The notes below the pieces were generated by a model, which made no database searches, was not told the origin of the DNA, and was given only the letters and a program-made list of their open reading frames with translations. Below are positions 34,213 to 44,782 of a stretch of DNA of 64,000 nucleotides, one piece after another. The DNA is taken from the NCBI RefSeq assembly GCF_014201375.1, contig NZ_JACHDZ010000001.1:411110-475109 (forward strand), written 5' to 3'. A program made the position numbers and the translations under genes. Source of the DNA: Tunturiibacter empetritectus. Lineage in GTDB: Bacteria > Acidobacteriota > Terriglobia > Terriglobales > Acidobacteriaceae. Positions within the stretch are counted from its first letter, which is position 1. The number at the start of each line of letters is the position of its first letter.

Positions 34213-34692
34213 GCTACTCCTCATACGGACCTCCATTTTCGACTTCTTGTTTTCTAGATAATTTCGAAACGCAACCAAGCCATCTGGAGATAGTTCGGTC
34301 CGAAGCCTTTGAATAACATGTACATAAAGCTTCACTTCGCCTCGTTGCAAAGCGGAAGGTGTCATGTTCTTCTTGTTTGGATCGTGAAGATTACGAAGGG
34401 ATGTAGCATACTCATGAAAGATGTTTTGGAGAATTTCGCGGTCTTTCAGATCAAGTCCCGTATGAAGTATCAGCGCCTTGCTTCTGGCTTGATCGATAGC
34501 AGGTGCCGAGCTATCCGTTGCGGCTACGCGTAAGAATGCGTACAGCGCTATGTTGGTCGAGACAACAAGGTTGGGTTTAGCAGACTGGCCTACTTGTGCT
34601 GGGGTACTCGCTTGGCTCAGTAGAAGGTTGGATTGAGCATCAAAGGCAACAACGCATAAGATCGCAATCGATATGTGTCGCATTCTTCCCAT
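34207..34692 (-). CDS. Secreted hypothetical protein
   Basis: 161 residues from ATG 34692 (CGGAG six bases upstream), with an N-terminal hydrophobic export segment (ISIAILCVVAFDAQSNLLL). The mature part is mostly alpha-helical and charged (DLKDREILQNIFHEYATSLRNL, LYVHVIQRLRTELSPDGLVAF, ending in Lys/Arg-rich sequence). No family recognised. It is the first gene of a three-gene operon; its stop overlaps the next start. The frame is open much further upstream, but that part is antisense to glmS. Confidence 0.7.
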   Translation of the reverse strand: MGRMRHISIAILCVVAFDAQSNLLLSQASTPAQVGQSAKPNLVVSTNIALYAFLRVAATDSSAPAIDQARSKALILHTGLDLKDREILQNIFHEYATSLRNLHDPNKKNMTPSALQRGEVKLYVHVIQRLRTELSPDGLVAFRNYLENKKSKMEVRMRSSK

Positions 34693-34853
34693 TTGATTCT
34701 CCGCGTTGCTGGGATGAGGGCTCGTAGATGCGCAAAATTCACGATAAGCCTGGACTGAATTGTGGTATTTGTCAAGAAAAAATATCGTCGAATTGTCGAT
34801 TACGAAGCTTAATTCAAGCTTGTTAAATACGCTTATCAAACAAGACAAGCTGG

Positions 34854-36932
34854 CTATTCGACGGTAACGCTCTTTGCTAGGTTTCTGGGTTGGTCTACGT
34901 CGCAGCCTCGGCGTACGGCTATGTGGTAGGCGAGGAGTTGGAGGGGGACTACTTCGAGGATGGGGAGGAGTAGTTCGGGGGCCTGGGGGATGTAGATGGT
35001 CTGCTCGACGAGCTGGCTGATCTCGGTGTCGCCTTCGATGGCGATGGCGATGACGCGGCCAGAGCGGGCGGTGACCTCTTGAATGTTGCTGAGGGTTTTT
35101 TCGTACTTGAGGACGCTGGAGGGATCGTTGGGGTCCTTGGTGGCGATGCAGACGACGGGGAGGGATTCGTCGATGAGGGCGTTGGGGCCGTGCTTCATCT
35201 CGCCGGCGGGGTAGCCTTCGGCGTGGATGTAGGAGATCTCCTTGAGCTTGAGTGCGCCTTCGAGGGCGATGGGGTAGTGGATGCCGCGGCCGAGGAAGAG
35301 GAAGTCGTCGGAGGTGTGGAAGAGGCGGGCGAGCTCTTCGCACTGGGCGGAGAGAGGAAGGCGGACGGTGGAGCGGCGTTCTGTATCAGATGCCGCGGCG
35401 CGTGTGGCGTGGCGGATGGGGGCGGCGACGCCTTCGGAGGAGCCGGGAGCGTCGGGGGAGTTGATGTTGAGCATGGAGGCGAGCTTGCCGGGGAGTTTGG
35501 AGAGCTCGGTGACGAGGTGGAGGGATTCTTCGTCGGAGATGGTGCCGCGGACCTGGGCGAGGTGGAGGGCGAGGACGAAGAGGGCGGTGAGCTGGGCGGT
35601 GAAGGCCTTGGTGGAGGCGACGCCGATCTCGGGGCCGGCGTTGGTGGTGAGGGTGCCCTGGGCTTTGCGGGTGACGGCGGCGCCGACGACGTTGCAGATG
35701 GCGAGGGTCTTGGAGCCTTTGGCGATGAGCTCGGCCTGGGCGGCGAGGGTGTCGGCGGTTTCGCCGGACTGGGTGATGAGGAGGCCGATGGCGCGTGGGT
35801 CGGCGATGGGGTCGCGGTAGCGGTACTCGGAGGCGTAGTCGACTTCGACGGGGAGGCGGGCGAGGCGCTCGATCATGAACTTGCCAGCGAGGCCAGCGTG
35901 CCAGGAGGTTCCGCAGGCGGCGATGGTGATCTGGCTGGCGTTGCGGAGGTCGTCGTCGGAGATCTGCATGGCTTCGAGGAAGACTTTTCCGGTTTCGAGG
36001 GAGACGCGGCCGAGGGTGGTGTCGCGGATGGCGCGGGGCTGCTCGTTGATCTCCTTGAGCATGAAGTGCTTGTAGCCGGCTTTTTCGGCCTGGATGGGGT
36101 CCCAGGTGATGCGCTGGACTTTCAGGGGGAGTGGGTTGGCGTCGAAGTCGGTGAGGGTGACGCCGTCTTTGGTGAGGATGGCGAGTTCGCCGTCGGCGAG
36201 GAAGTGGATGTTGCGGGTGTGGTGGAGGATGCCGGGGACGTCGGAGGCGAGGAAGAATTCGCCGTCGCCGATGCCGATGACGGCGGGCGGGCCCATGCGG
36301 GCGGCGACGAGCTTGTTGGGTTCGAGCGCGGAGAGGACGCCGATGGCGAAGGCTCCGGTGATGCGTTTGACTGCGCGGCGGACGGCTTCTTCGAGGGAGA
36401 TGGTGGGCTTGTTGGGGAGGGTGAGGACGGCTTCGGACTCGTTGGCCTCGGGTGGTGCTTGCCGCACGGGCGCCGAGCCTTCGGCGTGATTTTCCCGACC
36501 ACCTTTGGCGGCCAGGTTGAACTCGTCCTCGATGAGGTGGGCGATGATCTCGGTGTCGGTTTCGGAGACGAATTTGTGGCCTTTGGCGATGAGGGCGTTC
36601 TTGAGGGAGAGATAGTTTTCGACGATGCCGTTGTGGACGACGACGAGGGTGCCTGAGCCGTCGCGGTGCGGGTGGGCGTTTTCTTCGGTGGGGCGGCCGT
36701 GGGTGGCCCACCGGGTGTGGCCGATGCCGAAGGTGCCGTCGATGGGGGAGTCGCGGATGACGGTTTCGAGGTTGCGGAGCTTGCCGGGGGCGCGGCGGAG
36801 TTCGAGGCCGGAGTGGCCTCCGGCTACGGCGATGCCGGCGGAGTCGTAACCGCGGTACTCGAGGCGGCGAAGACCTTCAATGATGACGGGGACGACAGAC
36901 TGAGGACCAATGTATCCAACGATTCCACACAT
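34854..36932 (-). CDS. glmS: Glutamine-fructose-6-phosphate aminotransferase (isomerising)
   Basis: 692 residues. It makes glucosamine-6-phosphate from fructose-6-phosphate and glutamine, the first step to UDP-GlcNAc for cell wall and LPS. The N-terminal amidotransferase domain begins MCGIVGYIG with nucleophile Cys2 and has [15 protein letters not shown] and GHTRWATHG. Two SIS sugar-isomerase domains follow ([50 protein letters not shown] region), and the C-terminus ends LAKSVTVE. Usual length is about 610; the excess comes from two insertions, near residues 145-175 and 490-520. The core motifs are complete, so it should be active. It is divergent from ackA. Confidence 0.97.
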   Translation of the reverse strand: MCGIVGYIGPQSVVPVIIEGLRRLEYRGYDSAGIAVAGGHSGLELRRAPGKLRNLETVIRDSPIDGTFGIGHTRWATHGRPTEENAHPHRDGSGTLVVVHNGIVENYLSLKNALIAKGHKFVSETDTEIIAHLIEDEFNLAAKGGRENHAEGSAPVRQAPPEANESEAVLTLPNKPTISLEEAVRRAVKRITGAFAIGVLSALEPNKLVAARMGPPAVIGIGDGEFFLASDVPGILHHTRNIHFLADGELAILTKDGVTLTDFDANPLPLKVQRITWDPIQAEKAGYKHFMLKEINEQPRAIRDTTLGRVSLETGKVFLEAMQISDDDLRNASQITIAACGTSWHAGLAGKFMIERLARLPVEVDYASEYRYRDPIADPRAIGLLITQSGETADTLAAQAELIAKGSKTLAICNVVGAAVTRKAQGTLTTNAGPEIGVASTKAFTAQLTALFVLALHLAQVRGTISDEESLHLVTELSKLPGKLASMLNINSPDAPGSSEGVAAPIRHATRAAASDTERRSTVRLPLSAQCEELARLFHTSDDFLFLGRGIHYPIALEGALKLKEISYIHAEGYPAGEMKHGPNALIDESLPVVCIATKDPNDPSSVLKYEKTLSNIQEVTARSGRVIAIAIEGDTEISQLVEQTIYIPQAPELLLPILEVVPLQLLAYHIAVRRGCDVDQPRNLAKSVTVE

Positions 36933-37071
36933 GGAATGAGTTTAGATGGGTGGGGCGGATTTTGCGCGAGGAAGCGGGTGGGACTTTTGGGGGAGGTGCG
37001 CTTGCGGGGAGAATTTACGGGTCTGTGATGGGCTGGGTGTAGCGTAGAGAGGTGTTTGCGACAGGGGTGCT

Positions 37072-38271
37072 GTGCACATACTCGTTATCAATAGCGGATC
37101 TTCGTCGATAAAGTTTTCCCTGTTTGAAGCTGAGGGGGAGGAGACTCGGTCGCTGTTTGAGGGTGAGGTGACCGGCATTGGCGGGGCCAAGGGGAGCTTT
37201 AAATTTCGCGACGCTGGGGGGCGGGATTTAAGTGGGGGACGCAGCGAGGTAAAGGCTCAGACTGCGGTGGAGGCGATTGGGCTGGTAGTTGAAGCGGTGA
37301 GCGGGCAGGGTTTGCCGACTGTGGATGCGGTGGGATACCGGGTGGTGCATCCGGGAGCGAAGCTGGATCGGCATCAGCGGATTACCGAGGAGGTGCTGAA
37401 GGATCTTGAGGAGGCGGTGGTGTTTGCGCCGCTGCATGATCCTGCGGTGATTGTGGTGATCAAAGACATGATGGCGAAGTTTTCAGGGGTGGCGCACTAC
37501 GCCTGCTTTGACACGGTGTTTCACGAGACGATGCCTGAGGCCGCGACGACGTATCCGATCCCGGTGGAGTATCGCGAGCGGGGAGTTCGACGGTACGGGT
37601 TTCATGGCTTGAGCTGCGAGTCGATTGTGCAGCAGTTGCGAGCGGAGAAGGAGATTTCGTTTCCGAAGCGGATGGCGATTGCGCATCTGGGGAGCGGGTG
37701 CAGCGTTACGGCGTTGGTGGATGGGTGCTCGATCGACACGACGATGGGGCTTACGCCTACGGGTGGAGTGGTGATGGGGACTCGGCCGGGAGATCTTGAT
37801 CCGGGGCTGGTGCTTTATCTGCTGCGGCAGATGAAGGGCGATCAGGTCGGGGCGCTGGAGAAGATGCTGAATCATGATGCGGGGATGGTGGCGCTTTCGG
37901 GAATGCCGAACGATATGAAGGCTGTGCGGGAAGCTGTGGCGAAGGGCGATGCCGCGGCGAGCCTGGCGGTGGAGATCTTTACGCGAAGTGTGAAGAAGGC
38001 GTTGGGAGGGTTTATTGCGCTGATGGGTGGCGTCGATGCGGTGGTGTTTGCAGGTGGAATCGGGGAGCATGATACGCGGTCTCGGTGGGAGATATTGGCT
38101 GGAATGGACGGTTTAGGTATTTCTATTAATTCTGAGTTGAACGAGGCTAAGGGCGATGCCGTCCGACAGATAAGTGCATCTGACTCAATGACGACAGTAC
38201 TTGTCGTTCCGGCTAAAGAGGATTGGATGATCGCGATGCATGTTCATCGAATGGCCCAATCTGCTAAATAG
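37072..38271 (+). CDS. ackA: Acetate kinase
   Basis: 399 residues, standard length. It converts acetyl phosphate and ADP to acetate and ATP in the cytosol. Visible are the N-terminal phosphate-binding motif (VINSGSSSIKFSLF), the substrate region VAHYACFDTVFHETMP, RRYGFHGLSCESI, the phosphate-2 motif AHLGSGCSVTALVDG, TMGLTPTGGVVMGTRPGDLDPG and the adenosine motif FAGGIGEHD. The start is GTG 37072 with AGGGG upstream. The phosphoketolase gene follows after 66 bp, so the two form an operon that turns sugar phosphates into acetate and ATP. Confidence 0.97.
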   Translation: MHILVINSGSSSIKFSLFEAEGEETRSLFEGEVTGIGGAKGSFKFRDAGGRDLSGGRSEVKAQTAVEAIGLVVEAVSGQGLPTVDAVGYRVVHPGAKLDRHQRITEEVLKDLEEAVVFAPLHDPAVIVVIKDMMAKFSGVAHYACFDTVFHETMPEAATTYPIPVEYRERGVRRYGFHGLSCESIVQQLRAEKEISFPKRMAIAHLGSGCSVTALVDGCSIDTTMGLTPTGGVVMGTRPGDLDPGLVLYLLRQMKGDQVGALEKMLNHDAGMVALSGMPNDMKAVREAVAKGDAAASLAVEIFTRSVKKALGGFIALMGGVDAVVFAGGIGEHDTRSRWEILAGMDGLGISINSELNEAKGDAVRQISASDSMTTVLVVPAKEDWMIAMHVHRMAQSAK

Positions 38272-38337
38272 TTCTTTTTCCGGTTACAAATTTTCCAGGA
38301 TTACTTCCGGCTCTACTGATTACTGACGGAGTTATTT

Positions 38338-40758
38338 ATGAGCAATGTATCCAAGGAACAGGTTAAAGATAAGAGTCAGGGTGGTAAGCCGCTTTCGGCT
38401 GATGAGCTGCGAAAGATGGATGCCTATTGGCGCGCGTGTAACTATCTTTGCGTGGGGATGCTCTATCTGCGTGCGAATCCACTGCTGCGGGAGCCTTTGA
38501 AGCCGGAGCACATCAAGAACCGGTTGCTTGGGCATTGGGGATCGGACCCTGGGCAGACATTTGTGTGGGTGCATTTGAACCGGCTGATTAAGAAGTACGA
38601 TCTGGATTTGATTTACCTTTCGGGGCCGGGTCATGGGGCGCCTGCGACGCTTTCGAACAGTTATCTGGAGGGTGTGTATTCGGAGGTGTATCCGGATAAG
38701 AGCGAAGACGTGGCAGGAATGCAGAAGTTCTTTAGACAGTTTTCGTTTCCTGGCGGGATTGGTAGCCACTGCACGCCGGAGACTCCGGGGTCGATCCATG
38801 AGGGCGGTGAGCTTGGGTACAGCCTTTCGCATGGGTTTGGGGCAGCGTTCGATAATCCTGACTTGATTGTGACGGTGGTTGTGGGAGATGGAGAGGCCGA
38901 GACCGGGCCGCTGGCTACTTCGTGGCATTCGAATAAATTTCTGAATCCTGTGCGCGATGGTGCGGTGCTGCCAATACTGCACCTTAACGGTTACAAAATT
39001 GCGAACCCCACGGTGCTGGCGCGCATTACGCCTGAAGAGCTGGAGTGGATGTTCAAGGGATATGGGTGGGAGCCGCATGTTGTCGAAGGAGACGATCCGG
39101 CAACGATGCATCAGTTGATGGCGGGAGTGATGGAGGATTGCGTGAAGGAGATTCGCGCGATTCAGAAGAAAGCCAGGAGTGCGCCTAAGGGGACAGAGCC
39201 GGAGCGGCCGCGGTGGCCGATGATTATTCTGCGCTCGCCGAAGGGATGGACTTGCCCGAAGGAGATTGATGGGCACAAGTTGGAGGGCTCGTGGAGGGCG
39301 CACCAGATGCCAATTCTCGATCCGGTGACGAATCCGAAGCACTTAAAGCTGGTTGAGAAGTGGATGAAGAGCTATAAGCCGGAGGAGTTGTTTGATGATT
39401 CGGGCAGGCTGGTCGCGGAGCTGAGGGAGACGGCACCTGTCGGACAACGAAGGATCACTGCGAATCCGCATGCGAATGGGGGGCTGCTGCGGAAGCCGAT
39501 GGAGCTGCCGGACTTTCGCGACTATGCGGTGAAGGTAGAGAAGCCCGGGCAGGTTGAGGTTTCGCCGACCGATGTGCTGGCGCATTTTTTGCGGGATGCG
39601 ATGAAGAGGAATATGACGAGCTTTCGTGTGTTTGGGCCTGATGAGACGGCGTCGAATAAGCTGCAGGCGATCTACGAAGGCAGCCACGGCAAGACGTGGA
39701 TGGCGAAGCTGCTACCGGAGGATGCGGATGGCGGAGACCTCTCGCGAGAGGGCCGCGTGATGGAGATTCTGAGCGAGCATACGCTTGAGGGATGGTTCGA
39801 AGGCTATGTGCTGACGGGGCGGCATGGCTTCTTTTCGACGTATGAATCGTTTGTGCACATTATCGATTCGATGTTCAACCAACATGCGAAGTGGCTGGAG
39901 AAGAGCAAGCTGGAGCTGAGATGGCGGGCGCCGATCTCGTCTATCAATCTGCTGATTACTTCGTTGGTGTGGCGGCAGGATCATAACGGATTTACGCATC
40001 AGGATCCGGGATTTTTAGATGTGGTGACGAATAAGAGTCCGGAGGTGACGCGAATCTATCTGCCGCCGGATGCGAACTGCCTGTTGAGCGTGGGGGATCA
40101 CTGTCTGCGGAGTTCAAACTATGTGAATGTGATCGTCGCGGATAAGGCACCGCATCTGCAGTATCTGAATATGGAAGATGCGGTAACGCACTGCACGAAA
40201 GGGATTGGGATCTGGGACTTTGCGAGCAACGATGCGGGGGATGAGCCGGATGTTGTGATTGCGTGTGCGGGGGATATTCCGACGGAAGAGGCGCTGGCTG
40301 CTGTTGCGATTCTGCGGGAGCGGTGTGCGGATCTGAAGATTCGGTTTGTGAACGTGGTGGATCTGTTCCGGTTGATGCCGGAGACGGAGCATCCGCATGG
40401 GCTATCGGAGAAGGAGTTCGATAGCCTGTTTACGAAGAACAAGCCGGTGATCTTCAACTTCCATGCCTATGCTTCGCTGGTCCATAAGTTGACGTATAAG
40501 CGGACGAATCATGAGAACTTTCATGTGCGCGGGTACAAGGAGAAGGGGAATATCAATACTCCGTTAGAGCTGGCGATTCTGAATCAGATCGACCGGTTTG
40601 ACCTGGCGATCGATGTGATCGATCGAGTGCCGAAGCTGCAGATGACGGCGGCGCATACGAAGGAGTGGTTGAAGGGGCAGATTATCGAAGCGGTGAACTA
40701 CGCGCATGCGAACGGAATTGATAGCAAGGAGATTCGGGAGTGGAAGTGGCCTTTGTAG
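38338..40758 (+). CDS. xfp: Xylulose-5-phosphate/fructose-6-phosphate phosphoketolase
   Basis: 806 residues, full length. This thiamine-diphosphate enzyme cleaves xylulose-5-phosphate (and often fructose-6-phosphate) with phosphate to acetyl phosphate plus an aldose phosphate. Signatures: [30 protein letters not shown], the ThDP site [51 protein letters not shown] and the XFP C-terminal domain ([21 protein letters not shown]). With ackA just upstream it gives a phosphoketolase shunt. A strong hairpin follows its stop codon. Confidence 0.97.
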   Translation: MSNVSKEQVKDKSQGGKPLSADELRKMDAYWRACNYLCVGMLYLRANPLLREPLKPEHIKNRLLGHWGSDPGQTFVWVHLNRLIKKYDLDLIYLSGPGHGAPATLSNSYLEGVYSEVYPDKSEDVAGMQKFFRQFSFPGGIGSHCTPETPGSIHEGGELGYSLSHGFGAAFDNPDLIVTVVVGDGEAETGPLATSWHSNKFLNPVRDGAVLPILHLNGYKIANPTVLARITPEELEWMFKGYGWEPHVVEGDDPATMHQLMAGVMEDCVKEIRAIQKKARSAPKGTEPERPRWPMIILRSPKGWTCPKEIDGHKLEGSWRAHQMPILDPVTNPKHLKLVEKWMKSYKPEELFDDSGRLVAELRETAPVGQRRITANPHANGGLLRKPMELPDFRDYAVKVEKPGQVEVSPTDVLAHFLRDAMKRNMTSFRVFGPDETASNKLQAIYEGSHGKTWMAKLLPEDADGGDLSREGRVMEILSEHTLEGWFEGYVLTGRHGFFSTYESFVHIIDSMFNQHAKWLEKSKLELRWRAPISSINLLITSLVWRQDHNGFTHQDPGFLDVVTNKSPEVTRIYLPPDANCLLSVGDHCLRSSNYVNVIVADKAPHLQYLNMEDAVTHCTKGIGIWDFASNDAGDEPDVVIACAGDIPTEEALAAVAILRERCADLKIRFVNVVDLFRLMPETEHPHGLSEKEFDSLFTKNKPVIFNFHAYASLVHKLTYKRTNHENFHVRGYKEKGNINTPLELAILNQIDRFDLAIDVIDRVPKLQMTAAHTKEWLKGQIIEAVNYAHANGIDSKEIREWKWPL

Positions 40759-40776
40759 ATTGATTGCTCCGACGTG

Positions 40777-40818
40777 AAAAAGCCCCATCCGGCGATGCTC
40801 TGCTGAATGGGGCTTTTT
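40777..40818. terminator. Bidirectional rho-independent terminator between xfp and the second TonB receptor
   Basis: Twelve-base perfect arms (AAAAAGCCCCAT and ATGGGGCTTTTT) with an 18-base loop that itself contains a short inverted repeat. Poly-A on one side and poly-T on the other let it stop transcription from both convergent genes. Confidence 0.92.
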
Positions 40819-40831
40819 GTTGCGGTTTGGG

Positions 40832-43800
40832 TTAGAAGATGATCTTTCCACCGAATTGAGTGTTGAAGGCTTCGCCGGCGCCGATGCCAGGTGCGCCGTT
40901 GTAGTCTCCGATGGTGTCGCTGAGTCGTGAGCTGCCGCCGACGGAGGGGGAAGGAGGAGCGAAGTTATTACGGTTGAGGAGGTTGAACATCTCTGCGCGT
41001 AACTGGATGGTGAGCCGCTCGCCGATCCTCGTGTTTTTGAAGACGGAAAGATCGACGTCACTGTAGCCAGGTGCGTAGAACGAGTTACGGCGAACGGTGC
41101 CGAAGGTGCCCGGAGTCGGATCCTGGAACGCGCTGAGATCGATCCAGCTTGCGGTTGTGGACTGGCCTTGATAGCCGACGCGTGCGGGAGCGATTTGAAC
41201 TGCGCGGTCGTTGCCTTCGTTGGTTCCGCTCAGGTCCCCGGAGGCGTGAACGGTGAAGGGTTGGCCACCATGGAAGGTAAGCAGACCGTTGACCTGCCAA
41301 CCGCCGGTGAGGCCCTTCAGATGCTGCGAGCCAGGAACTTCATAGCTCATGAAGCTGACGAAGGTGTTCCTGGTGTCGAAGTCTGAGTTGCCGTAGTCGC
41401 CTTTGAAGTTGGTGCTGTCTTGAGGGAGAGCACCGCGATAGGCGCTGACTTCGTCAAGGGAGTGAGACCAGGTGTAGATGGTTTGTGTGGAGAAGTGATG
41501 CCAGTTGGTGATGCGAATTTGTGCCTGAAGTGAGTTGTAGTTCGCGGTGCCGATGCTTTCGATCTGGTTGATGTTGCCGTACTGCTGATAGGGGCCGTAG
41601 AAGGGACGATGTTGCTGGCGTTTGAAGTCAGCGGACTCAGGATTTGGTACCGTTGGTGGATCGCTGACATAGACGCCGGGAGTGGCCTGGTTGATGTCGA
41701 GGAGGCTGAGGAGATGACGGGCTGACGAGCCTACATATCCCAGTTGAAAGATTACGCTGGGTGCCAGGGTGTGCTCGAGGTTGACGTTGTAGTTCTCATT
41801 GTAGGAGGGGCGGAAGTTGGGGTTGACGGAGAAGACGCCGCAGGGAGAGGTTGCTTTGCAAGGGTAGCCTACGGATGAGGGAAAGATGGGAACGCCCTGC
41901 ACGATGGTGGTGTTCGATCCGCCATTAGCGGCCGAGACTGAGTAGACAGGATTCGGACCGCCTGGATTGCCTTCGACTCCGTTGGGAGCCTGATTGCCAG
42001 GACGATTGTCGAGGAAGGGATTGAGGTTTGGGGTGTCGGCGTACCATCCGTAGCCGGCACGGAAGACGGTGTTGGAATCGAGAGCATAGCTGAGGCCGAC
42101 GCGCGGGCTGAAGTTCTTGTAGTACTTGGGATAAAGAGAGTCGATCTCGCTACCCTGGAAGGCGAGGCCTTCGGTTGCGGTAAGAGCCGGACGGAAGGTT
42201 GACATATCCTTGTACGAGTTGTGGAGCGGCCCTTCATAGTCGTAGCGGATTCCGTAGTTGACGTTGAGTTTTGGCGTAAGTTGCCATGAATCACCGGCGT
42301 TGAGGAACCAGGTGTTGACGAAGACCTGACGCTCGGGGTCGCCGATGGTGATGCTGGCGGCGGATGTTGTTCCGGCCAAAAAGTCAGCGAGGGAGTAACG
42401 GTATCCGTCCAGACCATCTGGATTCGGTGTTGGCGCGTTGCCGCCGTTCCTTTGGGTGGCGACGGCAGTGGTTTGAGTTCCGTCGAAGGTGAAACTGCCG
42501 GTTGCATGGCGATGATAGAACTCATCCAACTGTGCCTGGCGGTATTCTCCACCGAAGCGCATCTGGTGTTTGCCTTTGGTCCAGGAGAGCTGATCGGTGA
42601 GGTGACCTGTGATGTCGTTGCGGCCCTCGGGAGGGGTCAGGCCGACGGGGTCGAAGTTGCTGCTTGCGGCGCTTGTGCCGCCGCCTGTGGTGGCGGGCCT
42701 GCCGATGGTGATGTTCGGCGCGTTGGGGAAGGTGGCGCCAGTGATGAAGCCGAGGCTTTGAACGTCCTGTCCGGTCTGGTTATCGTTGAAGACCTGATTG
42801 AAGTAGTTGACTCCGGCGAGAACCTGGTTGGAGATGCTGGACGAGATGACACGGTTGTAGACGATGGCGATGTTTTGTACGTGAATGGGTGCGACTTCGT
42901 AGTAAGCGAGGAGCTGCGAGCCGACGGGTGCAACCTGACTTCCTTGACCGACGAACCAGTGAGCGCTGAGGTTGTCTTTGTCGCTGAGGCGATAGTCAAC
43001 CTTGCCGAGACCGTTCCAGCTGTAGCCATACTCGGGATCGCTGGAATGGAAGTTGTTTACGGTTCCTACGGTGTCTTGCGCAAGGACACTTGAACCCCAG
43101 AGTCTGTTGAGGACGCTCTGCATGACGGGGTTGACCGCAATTCCGTTCTGCGCAAGGATTGCAGTGGCTTGACTCTGCCAGCCTACGGAGGGTTCGGTTG
43201 CGTTCCCGGATTGGCCGATGACGAAGCGCTGATGTTCAAAGGTGGCGAAGCCGAAGAGTTTGTCCTTGAGGAAGGGGCCGCCGACAGAGAAGCCAGTGTT
43301 GTAGTTGCGAACCTTCTGCTTGGTGGAGGAGAAGGGGCTCTTGGCTCCGAAGACTTCGTTGCGATTGAAGTAGTATGCGGTGCCGTGAAGCTGATTGGTA
43401 CCGGAACGAAGAGTGAGGTTGACGGTGCCACCTGGGTTGCGGCCGCCTTCGGGACCGGACTGTGTCTGGGCAGAGAACTGGTCGACTGCGTCGAGTGGGA
43501 GGATGATTCCTGCGATGCCGGAGACGCCGCCTTGATTGACCGCGGGGATGTTGTGCCAGAGATCGTTGTTGTCCACGCCATCGATCTGCCAGTTCATCTG
43601 ATTGGCGCGGGTGCCGTTGAGCGAGCCGTAACCACCACCGCTGTAGCCGGCGTAGCCAGGGGTGAGGGAGATCATCTGGGTGAAGTCGCGGCCGTTGAGC
43701 GGGAGGTCTGCGACAACCTTGGCGTCAAGCACAGTGGTTTGCGTGGTGGTTGTTGTGTCGAGAGCTACGGCTGCTGCATCGACTTCTACAGTGGTGGCGG

Positions 43801-44164
43801 AGCTGGAGAGTGGAAGAGAGACTGGGAGAGTGAAGATGACTCCGGCCTGAACGGAGATCTTGTCGGTTTTCACGGTCTGGAAGCCTGAGAAGCTGACGGT
43901 GACGCTGTAGCTTCCGAGAGGAAGATCCTGGAAGAGGAACTCTCCGCCGCTGGAACTGGTGGTGGTGTGCTTGACGTCGGTGTCGGTTTGGACGGCGATG
44001 ACGGTTGCGTTGGCGATGGCGGCGCCGGTGCGGTCGGTGACGGTACCGTTGATTCCGCCGCGGAAGGTCTGGGCGTTCGCAAACGATGTTCCGAGAGTGG
44101 TTAGCAGAATGGCGGCGAGACTGTAGAGCACAGCCTGTAGGGGGCTTACCGATTGCCTATGCAT
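40832..44164 (-). CDS. TonB-dependent receptor with carboxypeptidase-regulatory-like domain (second)
   Basis: 1110-residue outer-membrane protein: signal peptide (LYSLAAILLTTLGTSFANAQ), carboxypeptidase-regulatory-like sandwich (about 34-120; INGTVTDRTGAAIANATVIA), plug (DLPLNGRDFTQMISLTPG, INQIDGVDNND-like MNWQIDGVDNNDLW, LRSGTNQLHGTAYYFNRNE), then the barrel to FGGKIIF at the C-terminus. The start at 44164 has GGAGG four bases upstream. It belongs to the same superfamily as the receptor at 10945 but is not a close copy. No hydrolase is adjacent, so the substrate is open. Confidence 0.92.
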   Translation of the reverse strand: MHRQSVSPLQAVLYSLAAILLTTLGTSFANAQTFRGGINGTVTDRTGAAIANATVIAVQTDTDVKHTTTSSSGGEFLFQDLPLGSYSVTVSFSGFQTVKTDKISVQAGVIFTLPVSLPLSSSATTVEVDAAAVALDTTTTTQTTVLDAKVVADLPLNGRDFTQMISLTPGYAGYSGGGYGSLNGTRANQMNWQIDGVDNNDLWHNIPAVNQGGVSGIAGIILPLDAVDQFSAQTQSGPEGGRNPGGTVNLTLRSGTNQLHGTAYYFNRNEVFGAKSPFSSTKQKVRNYNTGFSVGGPFLKDKLFGFATFEHQRFVIGQSGNATEPSVGWQSQATAILAQNGIAVNPVMQSVLNRLWGSSVLAQDTVGTVNNFHSSDPEYGYSWNGLGKVDYRLSDKDNLSAHWFVGQGSQVAPVGSQLLAYYEVAPIHVQNIAIVYNRVISSSISNQVLAGVNYFNQVFNDNQTGQDVQSLGFITGATFPNAPNITIGRPATTGGGTSAASSNFDPVGLTPPEGRNDITGHLTDQLSWTKGKHQMRFGGEYRQAQLDEFYHRHATGSFTFDGTQTTAVATQRNGGNAPTPNPDGLDGYRYSLADFLAGTTSAASITIGDPERQVFVNTWFLNAGDSWQLTPKLNVNYGIRYDYEGPLHNSYKDMSTFRPALTATEGLAFQGSEIDSLYPKYYKNFSPRVGLSYALDSNTVFRAGYGWYADTPNLNPFLDNRPGNQAPNGVEGNPGGPNPVYSVSAANGGSNTTIVQGVPIFPSSVGYPCKATSPCGVFSVNPNFRPSYNENYNVNLEHTLAPSVIFQLGYVGSSARHLLSLLDINQATPGVYVSDPPTVPNPESADFKRQQHRPFYGPYQQYGNINQIESIGTANYNSLQAQIRITNWHHFSTQTIYTWSHSLDEVSAYRGALPQDSTNFKGDYGNSDFDTRNTFVSFMSYEVPGSQHLKGLTGGWQVNGLLTFHGGQPFTVHASGDLSGTNEGNDRAVQIAPARVGYQGQSTTASWIDLSAFQDPTPGTFGTVRRNSFYAPGYSDVDLSVFKNTRIGERLTIQLRAEMFNLLNRNNFAPPSPSVGGSSRLSDTIGDYNGAPGIGAGEAFNTQFGGKIIF

Positions 44165-44782
44165 AGGACCTCCGAAAAAAGACAAAGAATCTCCCTTATC
44201 GCTCTCAAGCGATTTTTTAAGTTCGTTTTAGACAACAAGCCGGCGTCGCAGCGGAATGCTGCGGGTGCGTCACTGTGTTCCAAGGGCCAAGCGGCTGCTA
44301 GAAGTGTGGCGAAAACGGCAAATTAAGAAAGAGTGAGCCAACCCTAAATGGCTTTCACGAATATTGCAAGAATTTTTTTGAGATATTACACAACGAATTT
44401 AACGGTCTGGAAGGCAGGGATCGCAGATGGGGAGCAAAAGATTTGTAACTTTGAGAGTCGAGAGGAAGTCTCACTGCGAGGCGTTGCCGACGGGTTTTGC
44501 AGGGCTGTCTGGCAGGAGCTTAACTTTGCGAAGTCGATTCCAGTTTCGGGCGACGCATCGCTTTTTGGGGAGTCTTTTTTCAGACAGATGATTGCAAGTT
44601 GTTGGGGCGATTTCGAGTTGGAGTCTCGGCGACTTCGCTTTCAAGGTTCTGTCTAGATTTGGTGGAAATAAATTATGATTATCATGTAAATTAAAATGTT
44701 TTTCGAGACAGATGTTTGTCTTTGAAGGACAGGCGTTCGACGTGGCGAGGCGATGGCTGCCCGTTGCGAAAAGAGGAGTTGG
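44165..44782. other. AT-rich divergent promoter region
   Basis: About 620 bp between the TonB receptor and the ketoacyl synthase. It is AT-rich near 44340-44400 and 44660-44710 (for example ATAAATTATGATTATCATG), as expected for promoters. A 102-codon frame at 44348-44656 has no ribosome-binding site, family resemblance or typical composition and is not called. Confidence 0.5.

Noticed and set aside
34805..34821. Palindrome AAGCTTAATTCAAGCTT downstream of glmS as a terminator
   Set aside because: Short AT-rich stem with no T tract; may be chance in an AT-rich gap.
35079..36656. A 525-codon frame on the + strand antisense to glmS
   Set aside because: Composition is almost only Gly, Asp, Glu, Val and Ala, the pattern expected from the reverse strand of a GC-rich gene; glmS has full motifs on the other strand.
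44348..44656. A 102-codon + strand frame upstream of fabF
   Set aside because: No ribosome-binding site, no family resemblance, unusual composition; lies in an AT-rich promoter region.
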